A stretch of 64,000 nucleotides of DNA from Apostichopus japonicus (Eukaryota > Echinodermata > Holothuroidea > Aspidochirotida > Stichopodidae). A program made the position numbers and the translations under genes. How positions within the stretch are numbered: position 1 is the stretch's first letter; every line of letters starts with the position of its first letter. Where the stretch lies: positions 23,065,611-23,129,610 of the forward strand of contig NC_092576.1 of assembly GCF_037975245.1 (NCBI RefSeq), written 5' to 3'. Below the pieces are notes generated by a model, which saw only the letters and a program-made list of their open reading frames with translations, was not told where the DNA came from and made no database searches. This document shows positions 15,191 to 27,563 of this stretch, piece by piece.

Positions 15191-16510
15191 TCACTTCAAA
15201 TTAACACATACCATGACTTCACAATGAAATCAGTACCCAACACACTATACTATATACTGTATATACTGTACTGTATGTACTGTACTGTATATACTAAGAA
15301 TAGGCCTAATGTAAGGTCAGCTAGTTTTTTTCTGTGAAATATGAAGTGAAAATTGGAAAATTTTAATTCAAAGACTTGCTTTCAATACAAAACACATGTA
15401 TATTTAAGCTCAGACAAAGACATTAACTTGAGTTGTCACTTGAAATTATCACATACCATGACTTCAAAATGAAATCAGTTCCCAACACACTATACTATAT
15501 ACTGTATATACTGTACTGTATGTACTGTACTGTACTGTATATACCAAGAATAGGCCTTATGTAAGGTGTGCTATTTTTTCGTGTGAAATATGAAATAAAA
15601 TATTGGAAAATTTTAATTCAAAGTCTTGCATTCAATACAAAACACATGTATATTTAAGCCCAGACATAAACATTAACTTGAGTTGTCACTTCAAATTAAC
15701 ACATACCATGACTTCAAAATGAAATCAGTACCCAACACACTATACTATATACTGTATATACTGTACTGTATGTACTGTACTGTATATACTAAGAATAGGC
15801 CTAATGTAAGGTCAGCTAGTTTTTTTCTGTGAAATATGAAATAAAATTGGAAAATTTGAATTCAAAGACTTGCTTTCAATACAAAACACATGTATATTTA
15901 AGCTCAGACAAAGACATTAACTTGAGTTGTCACTTGAAATGATCACATACCATGACTTCAAAATGAAATCAGTACCCAACACACTATACTATATACTGTA
16001 TATACTGTACTGTATGTACTGTACTGTATATACTAAGAATAGGCCTTATGTAAGGTCAGCTAGTTTTTTCTGTGAAATATGAAGTGAAAATTTGAAAATT
16101 TTAATTCAAAGACTTGCTTTCAATACAAAAGACATGTATATTTAAGCCCAGACATAGACATTAACTTGAGTTGTCACTTCAAATTAACACATACCATGGC
16201 TTCAAAATGAAATCAGTACCCAACACACTATACTATATACTGTATATACTGTACTGTATGTACTGTACTGTATATACTAAGAATAGGCCTTGTGTAAGGT
16301 CTGCTATTTTTTTGTGTAAAATATGAAGTAAAAATTGGGAAATTTGAATTCAAAGACTTGCTTTCAATACAAAACACATGTATATTCAAGCTCAGACATA
16401 GACATTAACTTGAGTTGTCACTTGAAATTATCACATACCCAGGACTACAACATGAAATCGGTACCCAACACACATAGTATACTGTATGTAGTGTACTGTA
16501 TACTGTATGT

Positions 16511-16978
16511 ACGGTTACATCTCTATGTTCTGACGTCTCTGTTCAGACATCTCTATGTTCCGACTTCTCAATGTTCCGACAATTTTTCGGGCTCAATTTT
16601 CATTGGTCCAAAATTATTTTAGACCAAATTTTTTTATGACCATATTTTTTTTGAACCAACTTTTTTCGGACCAAAATTTTTTTTGACCAAACTAATTTTG
16701 GTCCCAAAAAATTTGAGTACAAACAATTAAATTGCGGGTCACAAGCAATTTTCGGTCACAAGCACTTTTTGGGTCATAACAAACTTTGGGCCCTTTTTTT
16801 TTTTGGAGCATCCAAAAAGATTGAGTCTCCCCCAAAAAATTGGGTCCGTAAAAATTTTGGTCAAAAAAAATTATAAAGTCCAAACAAATTGTCGGAACAA
16901 AGAGACGTCGGAACAAAGAGACGTCGGAACAAAGAGACGTCGGAACATAGAGACGTCGGAACATAGGGATGTCACCGT
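16511..16978. mobile_element. Foldback element with tandem-repeat termini, inserted in satellite I
   Basis: The left end (ACGGTTACATCTCTATGTTC...) and right end (...GAACATAGGGATGTCACCGT) are inverted copies of each other. The right terminus is built from five 16-bp tandem units of the type GTCGGAACAAAGAGAC at about 16891-16973. The left terminus holds degenerate inverted units. The interior is a series of diverged T/A-rich words around TTTGGACC/GGTCCAAA. Flanks read CTGTATGT on the left and ATGTACTG on the right, giving a 4-bp ATGT or 6-bp TATGTA target duplication within the satellite TACTG block. Terminal inverted repeats made of short tandem units are known from foldback transposons such as the TU elements of sea urchins. 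No transposase is present. Open frames across it are translations of the 16-bp repeat and are not genes. Confidence 0.85.
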
Positions 16979-17566
16979 ATGTACTGTACTGTACAACATG
17001 AAATCAGTACCCAACACACTATATTGTACTGTATATGTTCTGTATGAACTGTATGTACCTGTACTGTATATACTAAGAATAATGTCAGGTCTGCTAGTTT
17101 TTTGTGTGAAATATAAAGTAAAGGTTGGAAAATTTTAATTCAAAGACTTGCTTTCAATACAAAACACATATATGCAAGCTCAGACATAGACATTAACTTG
17201 AGTTGTCACTTCAAACTATCATATACCAGGACTACAACATAAAATAGTACCCAACACACTGTACTGTTCACTAAGAATAATTTTAGGTGTGCTAGTTTTT
17301 TGTCTGAAATATGATTTCCAAGTTGCAAAATTTTAATTCAAAGACTTGCTTTCAATACAAAACACATATTCAAGCTCAGACATAGGCATTAACTTGAGTT
17401 GCCACTTCAAATTATCACACACCAGGACCACAACATGAAATCAGTTCCCGTATACCAAGAATAATGTAAGGTGTGCTTGGTTTTTGTCTAAAATATGAAG
17501 TCAAATTTGGAATTTTTTAATTCAAAGACTAGTTTTCAATATTAAACACATATTTGAGCTTAGACA

Positions 17567-18292
17567 TAATTAGTTGATAACCCATATTGATTTTTGTGCT
17601 CATATAATGAATATTAATGAGGTCACAGGGTCAAATGTGAAAATAGTCAAAATTGTAATACCTAGACAATCATAAATCACAGTTTCATCAAATGTGAGTT
17701 TGTGATTGGTAGGTAGCCTACACACAGTGATGTGTGTAACAATGAAAAGTTGTGAATTCATGATGTGGGGCTTGCATTGTTTAGGTTACAAGTTTGTATG
17801 ACCAATAACTTCACATGGCAATTACTGATCTTGCTTCATGATCATTACATACTCGGAGTGTTCCGTGTTAATCAAATCAACATGAAATGTTTTCATTCTG
17901 GTTAGCCCATATTGGTATGAGGTAAAGTCGTGGGTGCTTTTCAGTACCTTTACACCAGCCTTTCTCTTTTTGAACTTGCAACCTCAAAATAATGCTAGCA
18001 ATGCATTTTTATATTCTTCTACAGCTCTTGTACCTATCCTGGTCTTCCAAAAGCCATCTCTTCTAAAATGAGTTAGACATATATTAATTTGCCTAGTATG
18101 GGCTTATGGACCATTGATACACTTGTTAAGATATGGATATTGAACACTGGATTATAGCCTAGATTAAACTAACACTGACACACACATAGACATCTTTTGA
18201 CCGCTACCTCAGTCATGTACTACCAGTCACTTTTGAGTACCCCACCATGGGCGTCCCTTTGTGTGACTTAAGTTCAAACCCTCAGTCCCCAA
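17567..18292. other. Spacer between the two arrays, no gene seen
   Basis: Non-repetitive AT-rich sequence. Near 17619 AGGTCACAGGGTCAAATGTG gives two AGGTCA-type half-sites 2 bp apart, resembling the interior of the dispersed elements at 46.6 and 63.6 kb, so part of this spacer may be an old copy of that family. No ORF or splice-bordered exon can be supported. Confidence 0.5.
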
Positions 18293-18987
18293 AATATAGA
18301 ATCACCTTCTTTATTATATTATAATATTTAATAATTGATTGATATTAATCTGCAATACAGAATGAATAGGTTATATTGTCCACAATATCCAAACCTGTGC
18401 ACAATGAAGAAGGTACATTAAGAAATGTGGAGTTACTACGCCATATCTGACTGCACTAGAAAATCGATCATATTTAGGAAAATGTACAGGTTCTATATTC
18501 TACACAATCCAAACATGTGTGTACTTTAGCAACAGTTGCAGTGGGTATTTTTGAGACAAAAACCTAAGATTAATTGTGCTTTAACCTATATCATGTTCTG
18601 TAGTTCCTGGTAATAACTGAATGTAAGAACTGGATTAATTTCTAAAAGTACAAAATAGAGTGCACAGTAAGCATTGTCCACACAATCTGAAACTGTATAA
18701 GAGTACAATATTAGGAGCTCAAGTAAATACTAACATGGATTGATTGTGCTTGAACGTAAGGTCAATTATTCATTTGGACAAATATTGTCTTCAAAGACTG
18801 AAGGTGGAGTCACAGTGTTTAAATTTTTTTGTTCATGCCTATTTTGATTAGACCAGTTACAAGGTAAAGTACACATTAAGCATTGTCCACACAATCTGAA
18901 ACTGTACAAGAGTACAATGTTAGGAATACAGATGACTACAAACATGGCTTGATTGTGCTTGCACATAAGTTCAATTGATTCACTTAC

Positions 18988-19007
18988 AAAACTATTGTCC
19001 CCAGAGA
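18988..19007 (-). other. Possible 20-nt microexon downstream of exon D copy 1
   Basis: On the minus strand ATCTCATTTTCTAG precedes TCTCTGGGGACAATAGTTTT, which is followed by GTAAGTG. From the D segment at 19154-19220 (which leaves one base, G) the microexon stays open (V S G D N S F) and ends in phase 0, with an intron of 146 nt. The same arrangement recurs in most array II units. A 20-nt match to splice consensus can arise by chance, so this is tentative. Confidence 0.25.
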
Positions 19008-19153
19008 CTAGAAAATGAGATATAAATGGTTAAGGTTAAGGCTGATTCAGATCGGGTAACTTACAAAACGACAATCGTAACTGAAGCAGTCATTAATCTT
19101 CTAATATGTTTGTTACACAATTAACTTCAAGTCATTGCCCTCTGTTAACCTAC

Positions 19154-19220
19154 CAGTGATATTAATGTCCATCTTTAGGAAAAGGAATGGTTGGAACACT
19201 TCAAGAGCCCTTTCCATTGC
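19154..19220 (-). CDS. Exon D copy 1 of 17 (exon-like, array II)
   Basis: 67 nt, minus strand, preceded by a polypyrimidine stretch and CAACAG and followed by GTAGGTT. Only the frame starting GCA ATG GAA is open (AMERALEVFQPF...), giving 22 codons plus one base. This copy has GAC ATT AAT (Val to Ile) near its 3' end. The product is not recognised; the peptide is mostly helical and hydrophobic. If the array is transcribed in the minus direction this is the last D copy. Whether it is a used exon or a passenger of the repeat cannot be told from sequence. Confidence 0.45.
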
Positions 19221-21206
19221 CTGTTGAAAAAGCATATATAAAGTCATTAACTACATTGCCTTGATACAGCTGGTTAATGGAAAATAGAATCACTTGCTTT
19301 ATTATATTATATTATTTAATAATTGATATTCATCTGCAATATAGAATGAATAGGTTATATTGTCCACAATATCCAAACATGTGTACAATGAAGAAGGTAC
19401 AGAAGAAATGTGGAGTTACTATATGCCAGGTTTGATTCCACTAGAAAATCAATCATATTTAAGAAAATGTACAGGTTCTATATTCTACACAATCCAAACA
19501 TGTGTGCACTTTAGCAACAGTTGCAGTGGGTATTGTTGAGACAAAAACCTAAGATTAATTGTGCTTAACCTATATCATGATCTGCAGGTCCTGGCAATAG
19601 CTGAATGTAAGAACTGGATTACTTTCTAAAAGTGCAAAATAGAGTGCACAGTTAGCATTGTCCACACAATCTGAAACTGTATAAGAGTACAATGTTAGGA
19701 GTACAAGTGACTACATACATGGCTTGATTGTGCTTGAACTTAAGTTCAATTGATTCATTTGGACAAATATTGTCTGCAAAAACTGAAATAGGAGTCACAG
19801 TATTTATATTTTTATGTTCATGCCTACTTTGTTTAGGTCAGTTACAAGGTAAAATACACATTAAGCATTATCCACACAATCTGAAACTGTACAAGAGTAC
19901 AATGTTAGGAGTACAAGTGACTACATACATGGCTTGATTGTGCTTGAACCTAAGTTCAATTGATTCACTTACAAGACTATTGTAAGCATTGTCCACACAA
20001 TCTGAAATTGTATAAGAGTACAATATTAGGAGCTCAAGTAAATACTAACATGGATTGATTGTGCTTGAACTTAAGTTCAATTGATTCATTTGGACAAATA
20101 TTGTCTGCAAAGACTGAAAGAGGAGTCACAGTATTTAATTTTTTTCGATCATGCCTATTTTGATTAGACCAGTTACAAGGTAAAATACACATTAAGCATT
20201 GTCCACACAATCTGAAACTGTACAAGAGTACAATGTTAGGAGTACAAGTGACTACATACATGGCTTGATTGTGCTTGAACCTAAGTTCAATTGATTCACT
20301 TACAAGACTATTGTAAGCATTGTCCACACAATCTGAAATTGTATAAGAGTACAATATTAGGAGCTCAAGTAAATACTAACATGGATTGATTGTGCTTGAA
20401 CTTAAGTTCAATTGATTCATTTGGACAAATATTGTCTGCAAAGACTGAAAGAGGAGTCACAGTATTTAATTTTTTTCGATCATGCCTATTTTGATTAGAC
20501 CAGTTACAAGGTAAAATACACATTAAGCATTGTCCACACAATCTGAAACTGTACAAGAGTACAATGTTAGGAGTACAAGTGACTACATACATGGCTTGAT
20601 TGTGCTTGAACCTAAGTTCAATTGATTCATTTGGACAAATATTGTCTGCAAAGACTGAAAGAGGAGTCACAGTATTTATATTTTTATGTTCATGCCTATT
20701 TTGTTTAGGCCAGTTACAAGGTAAAATACACATTAAGCATTGTCCACACAATCTGAAACTATACAAGAGTACAATGTTAGGAGTACAAGTGACTACATAC
20801 ATGGCTTGATTGTGCTTGAACCTAAGTTCAATTGATTCATTTGGACGAATATTGTCTGCAAAGACTGAAAGAGGAGTCACAGTATTTATATTTTTATGTT
20901 CATGCCTATTTTGTTTAGGCCAGTTACAAGGTAAAATACACATTAAGCATTATCCACACAATCTGAAACTGTACAAGAGTACAAGTGACTACATACATGG
21001 CTTGATTGTGCTTGAGCCTAAGTTCAATTGATTCACTTACAAGACTATTGGCCCCAGAGACTGGAAAATGAGATATTAATGTTGAAGGTTAAGGCTGATT
21101 CAGATCGGGTAACTTACACAATGAAAATCATAACTGAAGCAGTCTTTAATCTTCTAATCTGTTTATTACACAATTAACTTCGAGTCATTGCCCTCTGTTA
21201 ACCTAC

Positions 21207-21273
21207 CAGTGATATTAACGTCCATCTTCAGGAAAAGGAATGGTTGGAACACTTCAAGAGCCCTTTCCATTGC
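21207..21273 (-). CDS. Exon D copy 2
   Basis: Consensus form of the 67-nt segment. Acceptor ...TTTTTAAACAG, donor GTAGGTTAAC. Frame open with no missense change from the array consensus. Confidence 0.45.
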
Positions 21274-21964
21274 CTGTTTAAAAAGCATACAAAGCCATTA
21301 ACTGCATTGCCTTGATACAGCTGGTGAATGGAAAATAAAATCACATGCTTTATTATATTATAATATCTAATAATTGACATTCATCTGCAATATAGAATGA
21401 ATAGGTTATATTGTCCACAATATCCAAACCTGTGTACAATGAAGAGGTCCAGGAAAAAATGTGGAGTTGCCATATCTGACTGCACTAGAAAATCTATCAT
21501 ATTTAGGAAAATGTACAGGTTCTATATTCTACACAATCCAAACATGTGTGCACTTTAGCAACAGTTGCAGTGGGTATTGTTGAGACAAAAACCTAAGATT
21601 AATTGTGCTTTAACCTATATCATGATCTGCAGGTCCTGGCAATAGCTGACTGTAAGAACTGGATTACTTTCTAAAAGTGCAAAATAGAGTGCACAGCTAG
21701 CATTGTCCACACAATCTGAAACTGTATAAGAGTACAATGTTAGGAGTACAAGTGACTACATACATGGCTTGAGTGTGCTTGAACCTAAGTTCAATTGATT
21801 CACTATTGGCCCCAGAGACTGGAAAATGAGATATTAATGTTTAAGGTTAAGGCTGATTCAGATCGGGTAACTTAGACAATGACAATCGTAACTGAAGCAG
21901 TCTTTAATCTTCTAATCTGTTTATTACACAATTAACTTTGAGTCATTGCCCTCTGTTAACCTAC

Positions 21965-22031
21965 CAGTGATATTAACGTCCATCTTTAGGAAAAGGAATG
22001 GTTGGAACACTTCAACAGCCCTTTCCATTGC
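21965..22031 (-). CDS. Exon D copy 3
   Basis: 67 nt, open. GCT GTT GAA replaces GCT CTT GAA (Leu to Val, residue 6). Acceptor and donor intact. Confidence 0.42.
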
Positions 22032-22939
22032 CTGTTGAAAAAGCATTTATAAAATCATTAACTACATTGACTTGACACAGCTGGTTAATGGAAAATAAAA
22101 TCACATGCTTTATTATATTATAATATTTAATAATTGATATTCATCTGCAATATAGAATGAATAGGTTATATTGTCCACAATATCCAAACCTGTGTACAAT
22201 GAAGAGGTCCAGGAAAAAATGTGGAGTTGCCATATCTGACTGCACTAGAAAATCTATCATATTTAGGAAAATGTACAGGTTCTATATTTTACACAATCCA
22301 AACATGTGTGCACTTTAGCAACAGTTGCAGTGGCTATTGTTGGGAAAAAAACCTAAGATTAATTGTGCTTTAACCTATATCATGATCTGCAGTTCCTGGC
22401 AATAGCTGAATGAAAGAACTGGATTAATTTCTAAAATAAAGATAAAGTGCACAGTAAGCATTGTCCACACAATCTGAGACTATAAGAGTACAATGTTAGG
22501 AGCTCAAGTAAATACTAGCATGGTTTGATTGTGCTTGGACTTAAGTTCAATTGATTCATTTGGACAAATATTGTCTGCAAAGACTGAAAGAGGAGTCACA
22601 GTATTTAAATTTTTTGGTTCATGCCTATTTTGATTAGGCCAGCTACAAGATAAAATACACATTAAGCATCATCCACACAATCTGAAACTGTACAAGAGTA
22701 CAATGTTAGGAGTACAAGTGACTGCAAATATGGCTTGAGTGTGCCTGAACCTAAGTAAAATTGATTCACTTACAAAACGATTGTCCCCAGAGACTGGAAA
22801 AGGAGATATTAATGTTTAAGGTTAAGGCTGTTTCAGATCGGGTAACTTAGACAATGACAATCGTAACTGAAGCAATCATTAATCTTCTAATCTGTTTATT
22901 GCACAATTAACTTCAAGTCACTGCCGTCTGTGAACCTAC

Positions 22940-23006
22940 CAGTAATATTCACGTCCATCTTTAGGCAAAGGAATGGTTGGAACACTTCCAGAGCCCTTTC
23001 CATTGC
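22940..23006 (-). CDS. Exon D copy 4 (985-bp block)
   Basis: 67 nt, open. A TGC codon replaces TTC (Phe to Cys, residue 14); the other three changes (CTG, GTG, ATT) are silent. Donor GTAGGTTCAC. Confidence 0.42.
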
Positions 23007-23924
23007 CTGTTGAAAAAGCATATATAAAATCATTAACTACATTGCCTTTATACAGCTGGTTAATGGAAAACAGAATCACATGCTTTATTATATTATAATA
23101 TTAAATCATTGATATTCATCTGCAATATAGAATGAATAGGTAATATTGTCCACAATATCCAAACCTGTGTACAATGAAGAAGGTACAGTAAGAAATTTGG
23201 AGTTACTATGCCAGATTTGACTGCACTAGAAAATCTATAATATTTAGGAAAATATACAGGTTCCATATTCTACACAATCCTAACAAGTGTGCACTTTAGC
23301 AACAGTTGCAGTGGCTATTGTTGAGATAAAACCCTAAGATTAATTGTGCTTTAACCTATATCATGATCTGCAGTTCCTGGCAATAGCTGAATGAAAGAAC
23401 TGGATTAATTTCTACAAGTACAACATAGCGTGCACAGTAAGCATTGTCCACACAATCTGAGACTGTATAAGAGTACAATGTTAGGAGCTCAAGTAAATAC
23501 TAGCATGGTTTGATTGTGCTTTGACTTAAGTTCAATTGATTCATTTGGACAAATATTGTCTGCAAAGACTGAAAGAGGAGTCACAGTATTTAAATTTTTT
23601 GGTTCATGCCTATTTTGATTAGGCCAGCTACAAGATAAAATACACATTAAGCATCATCCACACAATCTGAAACTGTACAAGAGTACAATGTTAGGAGTAC
23701 AAGTGACTGCAAATATGGCTTGAGTGTGCCTGAACCTAAGTAAAATTGATTCACTTACAAAACGATTGTCCCCAGAGACTGGAAAAGGAGATATTAATGT
23801 TTAAGGTTAAGGCTGTTTCAGATCGGGTAACTTAGACAATGACAATCGTAACTGAAGCAATCATTAATCTTCTAATCTGTTTATTGCACAATTAACTTCA
23901 AGTCACTGCCGTCTGTGAACCTAC

Positions 23925-23991
23925 CAGTAATATTCACGTCCATCTTTAGGCAAAGGAATGGTTGGAACACTTCCAGAGCCCTTTCCATTGC
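23925..23991 (-). CDS. Exon D copy 5 (985-bp block)
   Basis: Identical by eye to copy 4, exactly 985 bp away, with the same Cys variant and intact splice borders. Confidence 0.42.
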
Positions 23992-24909
23992 CTGTTGAAA
24001 AAGCATATATAAAATCATTAACTACATTGCCTTTATACAGCTGGTTAATGGAAAACAGAATCACATGCTTTATTATATTATAATATTAAATCATTGATAT
24101 TCATCTGCAATATAGAATGAATAGGTAATATTGTCCACAATATCCAAACCTGTGTACAATGAAGAAGGTACAGTAAGAAATTTGGAGTTACTATGCCAGA
24201 TTTGACTGCACTAGAAAATCTATAATATTTAGGAAAATATACAGGTTCCATATTCTACACAATCCTAACAAGTGTGCACTTTAGCAACAGTTGCAGTGGC
24301 TATTGTTGAGATAAAACCCTAAGATTAATTGTGCTTTAACCTATATCATGATCTGCAGTTCCTGGCAATAGCTGAATGAAAGAACTGGATTAATTTCTAC
24401 AAGTACAACATAGCGTGCACAGTAAGCATTGTCCACACAATCTGAGACTGTATAAGAGTACAATGTTAGGAGCTCAAGTAAATACTAGCATGGTTTGATT
24501 GTGCTTGGACTTAAGTTCAATTGATTCATTTGGACAAATATTGTCTGCAAAGACTGAAAGAGGAGTCACAGTATTTAAATTTTTTGGTTCATGCCTATTT
24601 TGATTAGGCCAGCTACAAGATAAAATACACATTAAGCATCATCCACACAATCTGAAACTGTACAAGAGTACAATGTTAGGAGTACAAGTGACTGCAAATA
24701 TGGCTTGAGTGTGCCTGAACCTAAGTAAAATTGATTCACTTACAAAACGATTGTCCCCAGAGACTGGAAAAGGAGATATTAATGTTTAAGGTTAAGGCTG
24801 TTTCAGATCGGGTAACTTAGACAATGACAATCGTAACTGAAGCAATCATTAATCTTCTAATCTGTTTATTGCACAATTAACTTCAAGTCACTGCCGTCTG
24901 TGAACCTAC

Positions 24910-24976
24910 CAGTAATATTCACGTCCATCTTTAGGCAAAGGAATGGTTGGAACACTTCCAGAGCCCTTTCCATTGC
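24910..24976 (-). CDS. Exon D copy 6 (985-bp block)
   Basis: Identical by eye to copies 4 and 5, 985 bp further on. Borders intact, frame open. Confidence 0.42.
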
Positions 24977-25894
24977 CTGTTGAAAAAGCATATATAAAAT
25001 CATTAACTACATTGCCTTTATACAGCTGGTTAATGGAAAACAGAATCACATGCTTTATTATATTATAATATTAAATCATTGATATTCATCTGCAATATAG
25101 AATGAATAGGTAATATTGTCCACAATATCCAAACCTGTGTACAATGAAGAAGGTACAGTAAGAAATTTGGAGTTACTATGCCAGATTTGACTGCACTAGA
25201 AAATCTATAATATTTAGGAAAATATACAGGTTCCATATTCTACACAATCCTAACAAGTGTGCACTTTAGCAACAGTTGCAGTGGCTATTGTTGAGATAAA
25301 ACCCTAAGATTAATTGTGCTTTAACCTATATCATGATCTGCAGTTCCTGGCAATAGCTGAATGAAAGAACTGGATTAATTTCTACAAGTACAACATAGCG
25401 TGCACAGTAAGCATTGTCCACACAATCTGAGACTGTATAAGAGTACAATGTTAGGAGCTCAAGTAAATACTAGCATGGTTTGATTGTGCTTGGACTTAAG
25501 TTCAATTGATTCATTTGGACAAATATTGTCTGCAAAGACTGAAAGAGGAGTCACAGTATTTAAATTTTTTGGTTCATGCCTATTTTGATTAGGCCAGCTA
25601 CAAGATAAAATACACATTAAGCATCATCCACACAATCTGAAACTGTACAAGAGTACAATGTTAGGAGTACAAGTGACTGCAAATATGGCTTGAGTGTGCC
25701 TGAACCTAAGTAAAATTGATTCACTTACAAAACGATTGTCCCCAGAGACTGGAAAAGGAGATATTAATGTTTAAGGTTAAGGCTGTTTCAGATCGGGTAA
25801 CTTAGACAATGACAATCGTAACTGAAGCAATCATTAATCTTCTAATCTGTTTATTGCACAATTAACTTCAAGTCACTGCCGTCTGTGAACCTAC

Positions 25895-25961
25895 CAGTAA
25901 TATTCACGTCCATCTTTAGGCAAAGGAATGGTTGGAACACTTCCAGAGCCCTTTCCATTGC
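25895..25961 (-). CDS. Exon D copy 7 (985-bp block)
   Basis: Last of the four consecutive Cys-type copies. Borders intact, frame open. Confidence 0.42.
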
Positions 25962-26873
25962 CTGTTGAAAAAGCATATATAAAATCATTAACTACATTGC
26001 CTTTATACAGCTGGTTAATGGAAAACAGAATCACATGCTTTATTATATTATAATATTAAATCATTGATATTCATCTGCAATATAGAATGAATAGGTAATA
26101 TTGTCCACAATATCCAAACCTGTGTACAATGAAGAAGGTACAGTAAGAAATTTGGAGTTACTATGCCAGATTTGACTGCACTAGAAAATCTATAATATTT
26201 AGGAAAATATACAGGTTCCATATTCTACACAATCCTAACAAGTGTGCACTTTAGCAACAGTTGCAGTGGCTATTGTTGAGATAAAACCCTAAGATTAATT
26301 GTGCTTTAACCTACATCATGATCTGCAGTTCCTGGCAATAGCTGAATGAAAGAACTGGATTAATTTCTACAAGTACAATATAGCGTGCACAGTAAGCATT
26401 GTCCACACAATCTGAAATTGTATAAGAGTACAATGTTAGGAGCGCAAGTTAATACTAACATGGCTTGATTGTGCTTGAACTTAAGTTCAATTGATTTATT
26501 TGGACGAATATTGTCTGCAAAGACTGAAAGAGGAGTCACAGTATTTAAATTGTTTCATTCATGCCTATTTTGATTAGTCCAGTAATTAGGTAAAATACAC
26601 ATTAAGCATTGTCCACACAATCTGAAACTGTACAAGAGTACAATGTTAGTGAGTACAAGTGACTACAAACAGGCTTGAGTGTGCTTGAACCTAAGTTCAA
26701 TTGATTCGATTACAAAACTATCTTCAGAGACTGGAAAAGGAGATATCAATGTTTAAGGTTAAGGCTGTTTCAGATCGGGTAACTTACACAACGACAATCG
26801 TAACTGAAGCAGTCATTAATCTAATCTGTTTACTACACAATTAACTTCAAGTCGTTGCCCTCAGTTAACCTAC

Positions 26874-26940
26874 CAGTGATATTAACATCCATCTTCAGGA
26901 AAAGGAATGGTTGGAACACTTCAAGAGCCCTTTCCATTGC
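26874..26940 (-). CDS. Exon D copy 8
   Basis: 67 nt, open. GAT replaces GAC (silent). Acceptor ...TTTTTTAACAG, donor GTAGGTTAAC. Duplicated as copy 11. Confidence 0.42.
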
Positions 26941-27496
26941 CTGTTAAAAAAGCATATATAAAGTCATTAACTACATTGCCTTGCTACAGCTGGTTGGTTA
27001 ATGGAAAATAGAATCACTTGCTTTAATATATTATAATATTTAATAATTGATATTAATCTGCAATATAGAATGAATAGGTTATATTGATTGTGCTTGAACT
27101 TTACTTCAATTCATTCATTTGGACAAATATTGTCTGCAAAGACTGAAGGAGGAGTCACAGTATTTAAATCGTTTCGTTCATGCTTATTTTGATTAGACCA
27201 GTAATTAGGTAAAGCACACATTAAGCATTGTCCACACAATCTGAAACTGTACAAGAGTACAATGTTAGGAGTACAAGTGATTACAAACAGGCTTGAGTGT
27301 GCTTGAACCTAAGTTCAATTGATTCACTTACAAAACGATTGTCCCCAGAGACTGGAAAAGGAGATATTAATGTTGAAGTTTAAGGCTGTTTTCAGATCGG
27401 GTAACTTACACAACATCAATCGTAACTGAAGCAGTCATCAATCTTCTAATCTGTTTATTGCACAATTAACTTCAAGTCATTGCCCTCAGTTAATAC

Positions 27497-27563
27497 CAGT
27501 GATATTAACGTCCATCTTTAGGAAAAGGAATGGTTGGAACACTTCAAGAGCCCTTTCCATTGC
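27497..27563 (-). CDS. Exon D copy 9
   Basis: 67 nt, open, consensus protein. The donor is GTATTAAC because a few bases of the usual GTAGGTTAAC are missing, so splicing may be weaker. Shared with copy 12. Confidence 0.4.

Larger units (their letters stand above)
2388..17566. repeat. Satellite I: about 60 tandem monomers of 216-250 bp
   Basis: A head-to-tail array. Each monomer contains TGACTTCAAAATGAAATCAG, then a block built from TACTG/TACTGTA words, then TACTAAGAATAGGCCT, a T-run, TTCAAAGACTTGCTTTCAAT, and ACTTGAGTTGTCACTT. The TGACTTC anchor starts at 2814, 3031, 3247, 3483, 3719, 3963, 4208 and so on to about 16197. Spacings fall into classes of about 216, 236 and 244-250 bp. The short class lacks the stretch around CACATGTATATTTAAG. 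The left half mixes the classes, while the right half (after about 10.2 kb) is almost purely 244-250 bp. The outer copies (2388-2800 and after 16.4 kb) are the most divergent and shorten toward the right edge, as expected for the margins of an array homogenised by unequal exchange. No coding frame is seen. Confidence 0.97.
22480..26310. repeat. Homogenised block of four 985-bp units in array II
   Basis: Exon-like segments start at 22940, 23925, 24910 and 25895, exactly 985 bp apart. The intervening sequence is almost identical (a rare difference is GCTTTGACTT near 23520 where others read GCTTGGACTT). All four share private changes, including a TGC codon where other units have TTC. This implies very recent duplication, or an assembly-level copy-number uncertainty. 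Confidence 0.9.

Noticed and set aside
16335-17138. ORFs across the foldback element (MFRRLYVPTSLCSDV-type peptides)
   Set aside because: Pure translation of the 16-bp terminal repeat units; not conserved as coding and present in both orientations.
2388-17566. CRISPR array
   Set aside because: Repeat units are more than 200 bp and wholly homologous with no unique spacers; the window is eukaryotic.
20034-20943. Minus-strand ORFs of 106 and 192 codons with a 70-residue tandem repeat
   Set aside because: They are translations of the 210-bp subunit of array II, which happens to be stop-free and a multiple of three. The frame breaks wherever the subunit has an indel, and no start or splice context is shared with the phase-matched exons.
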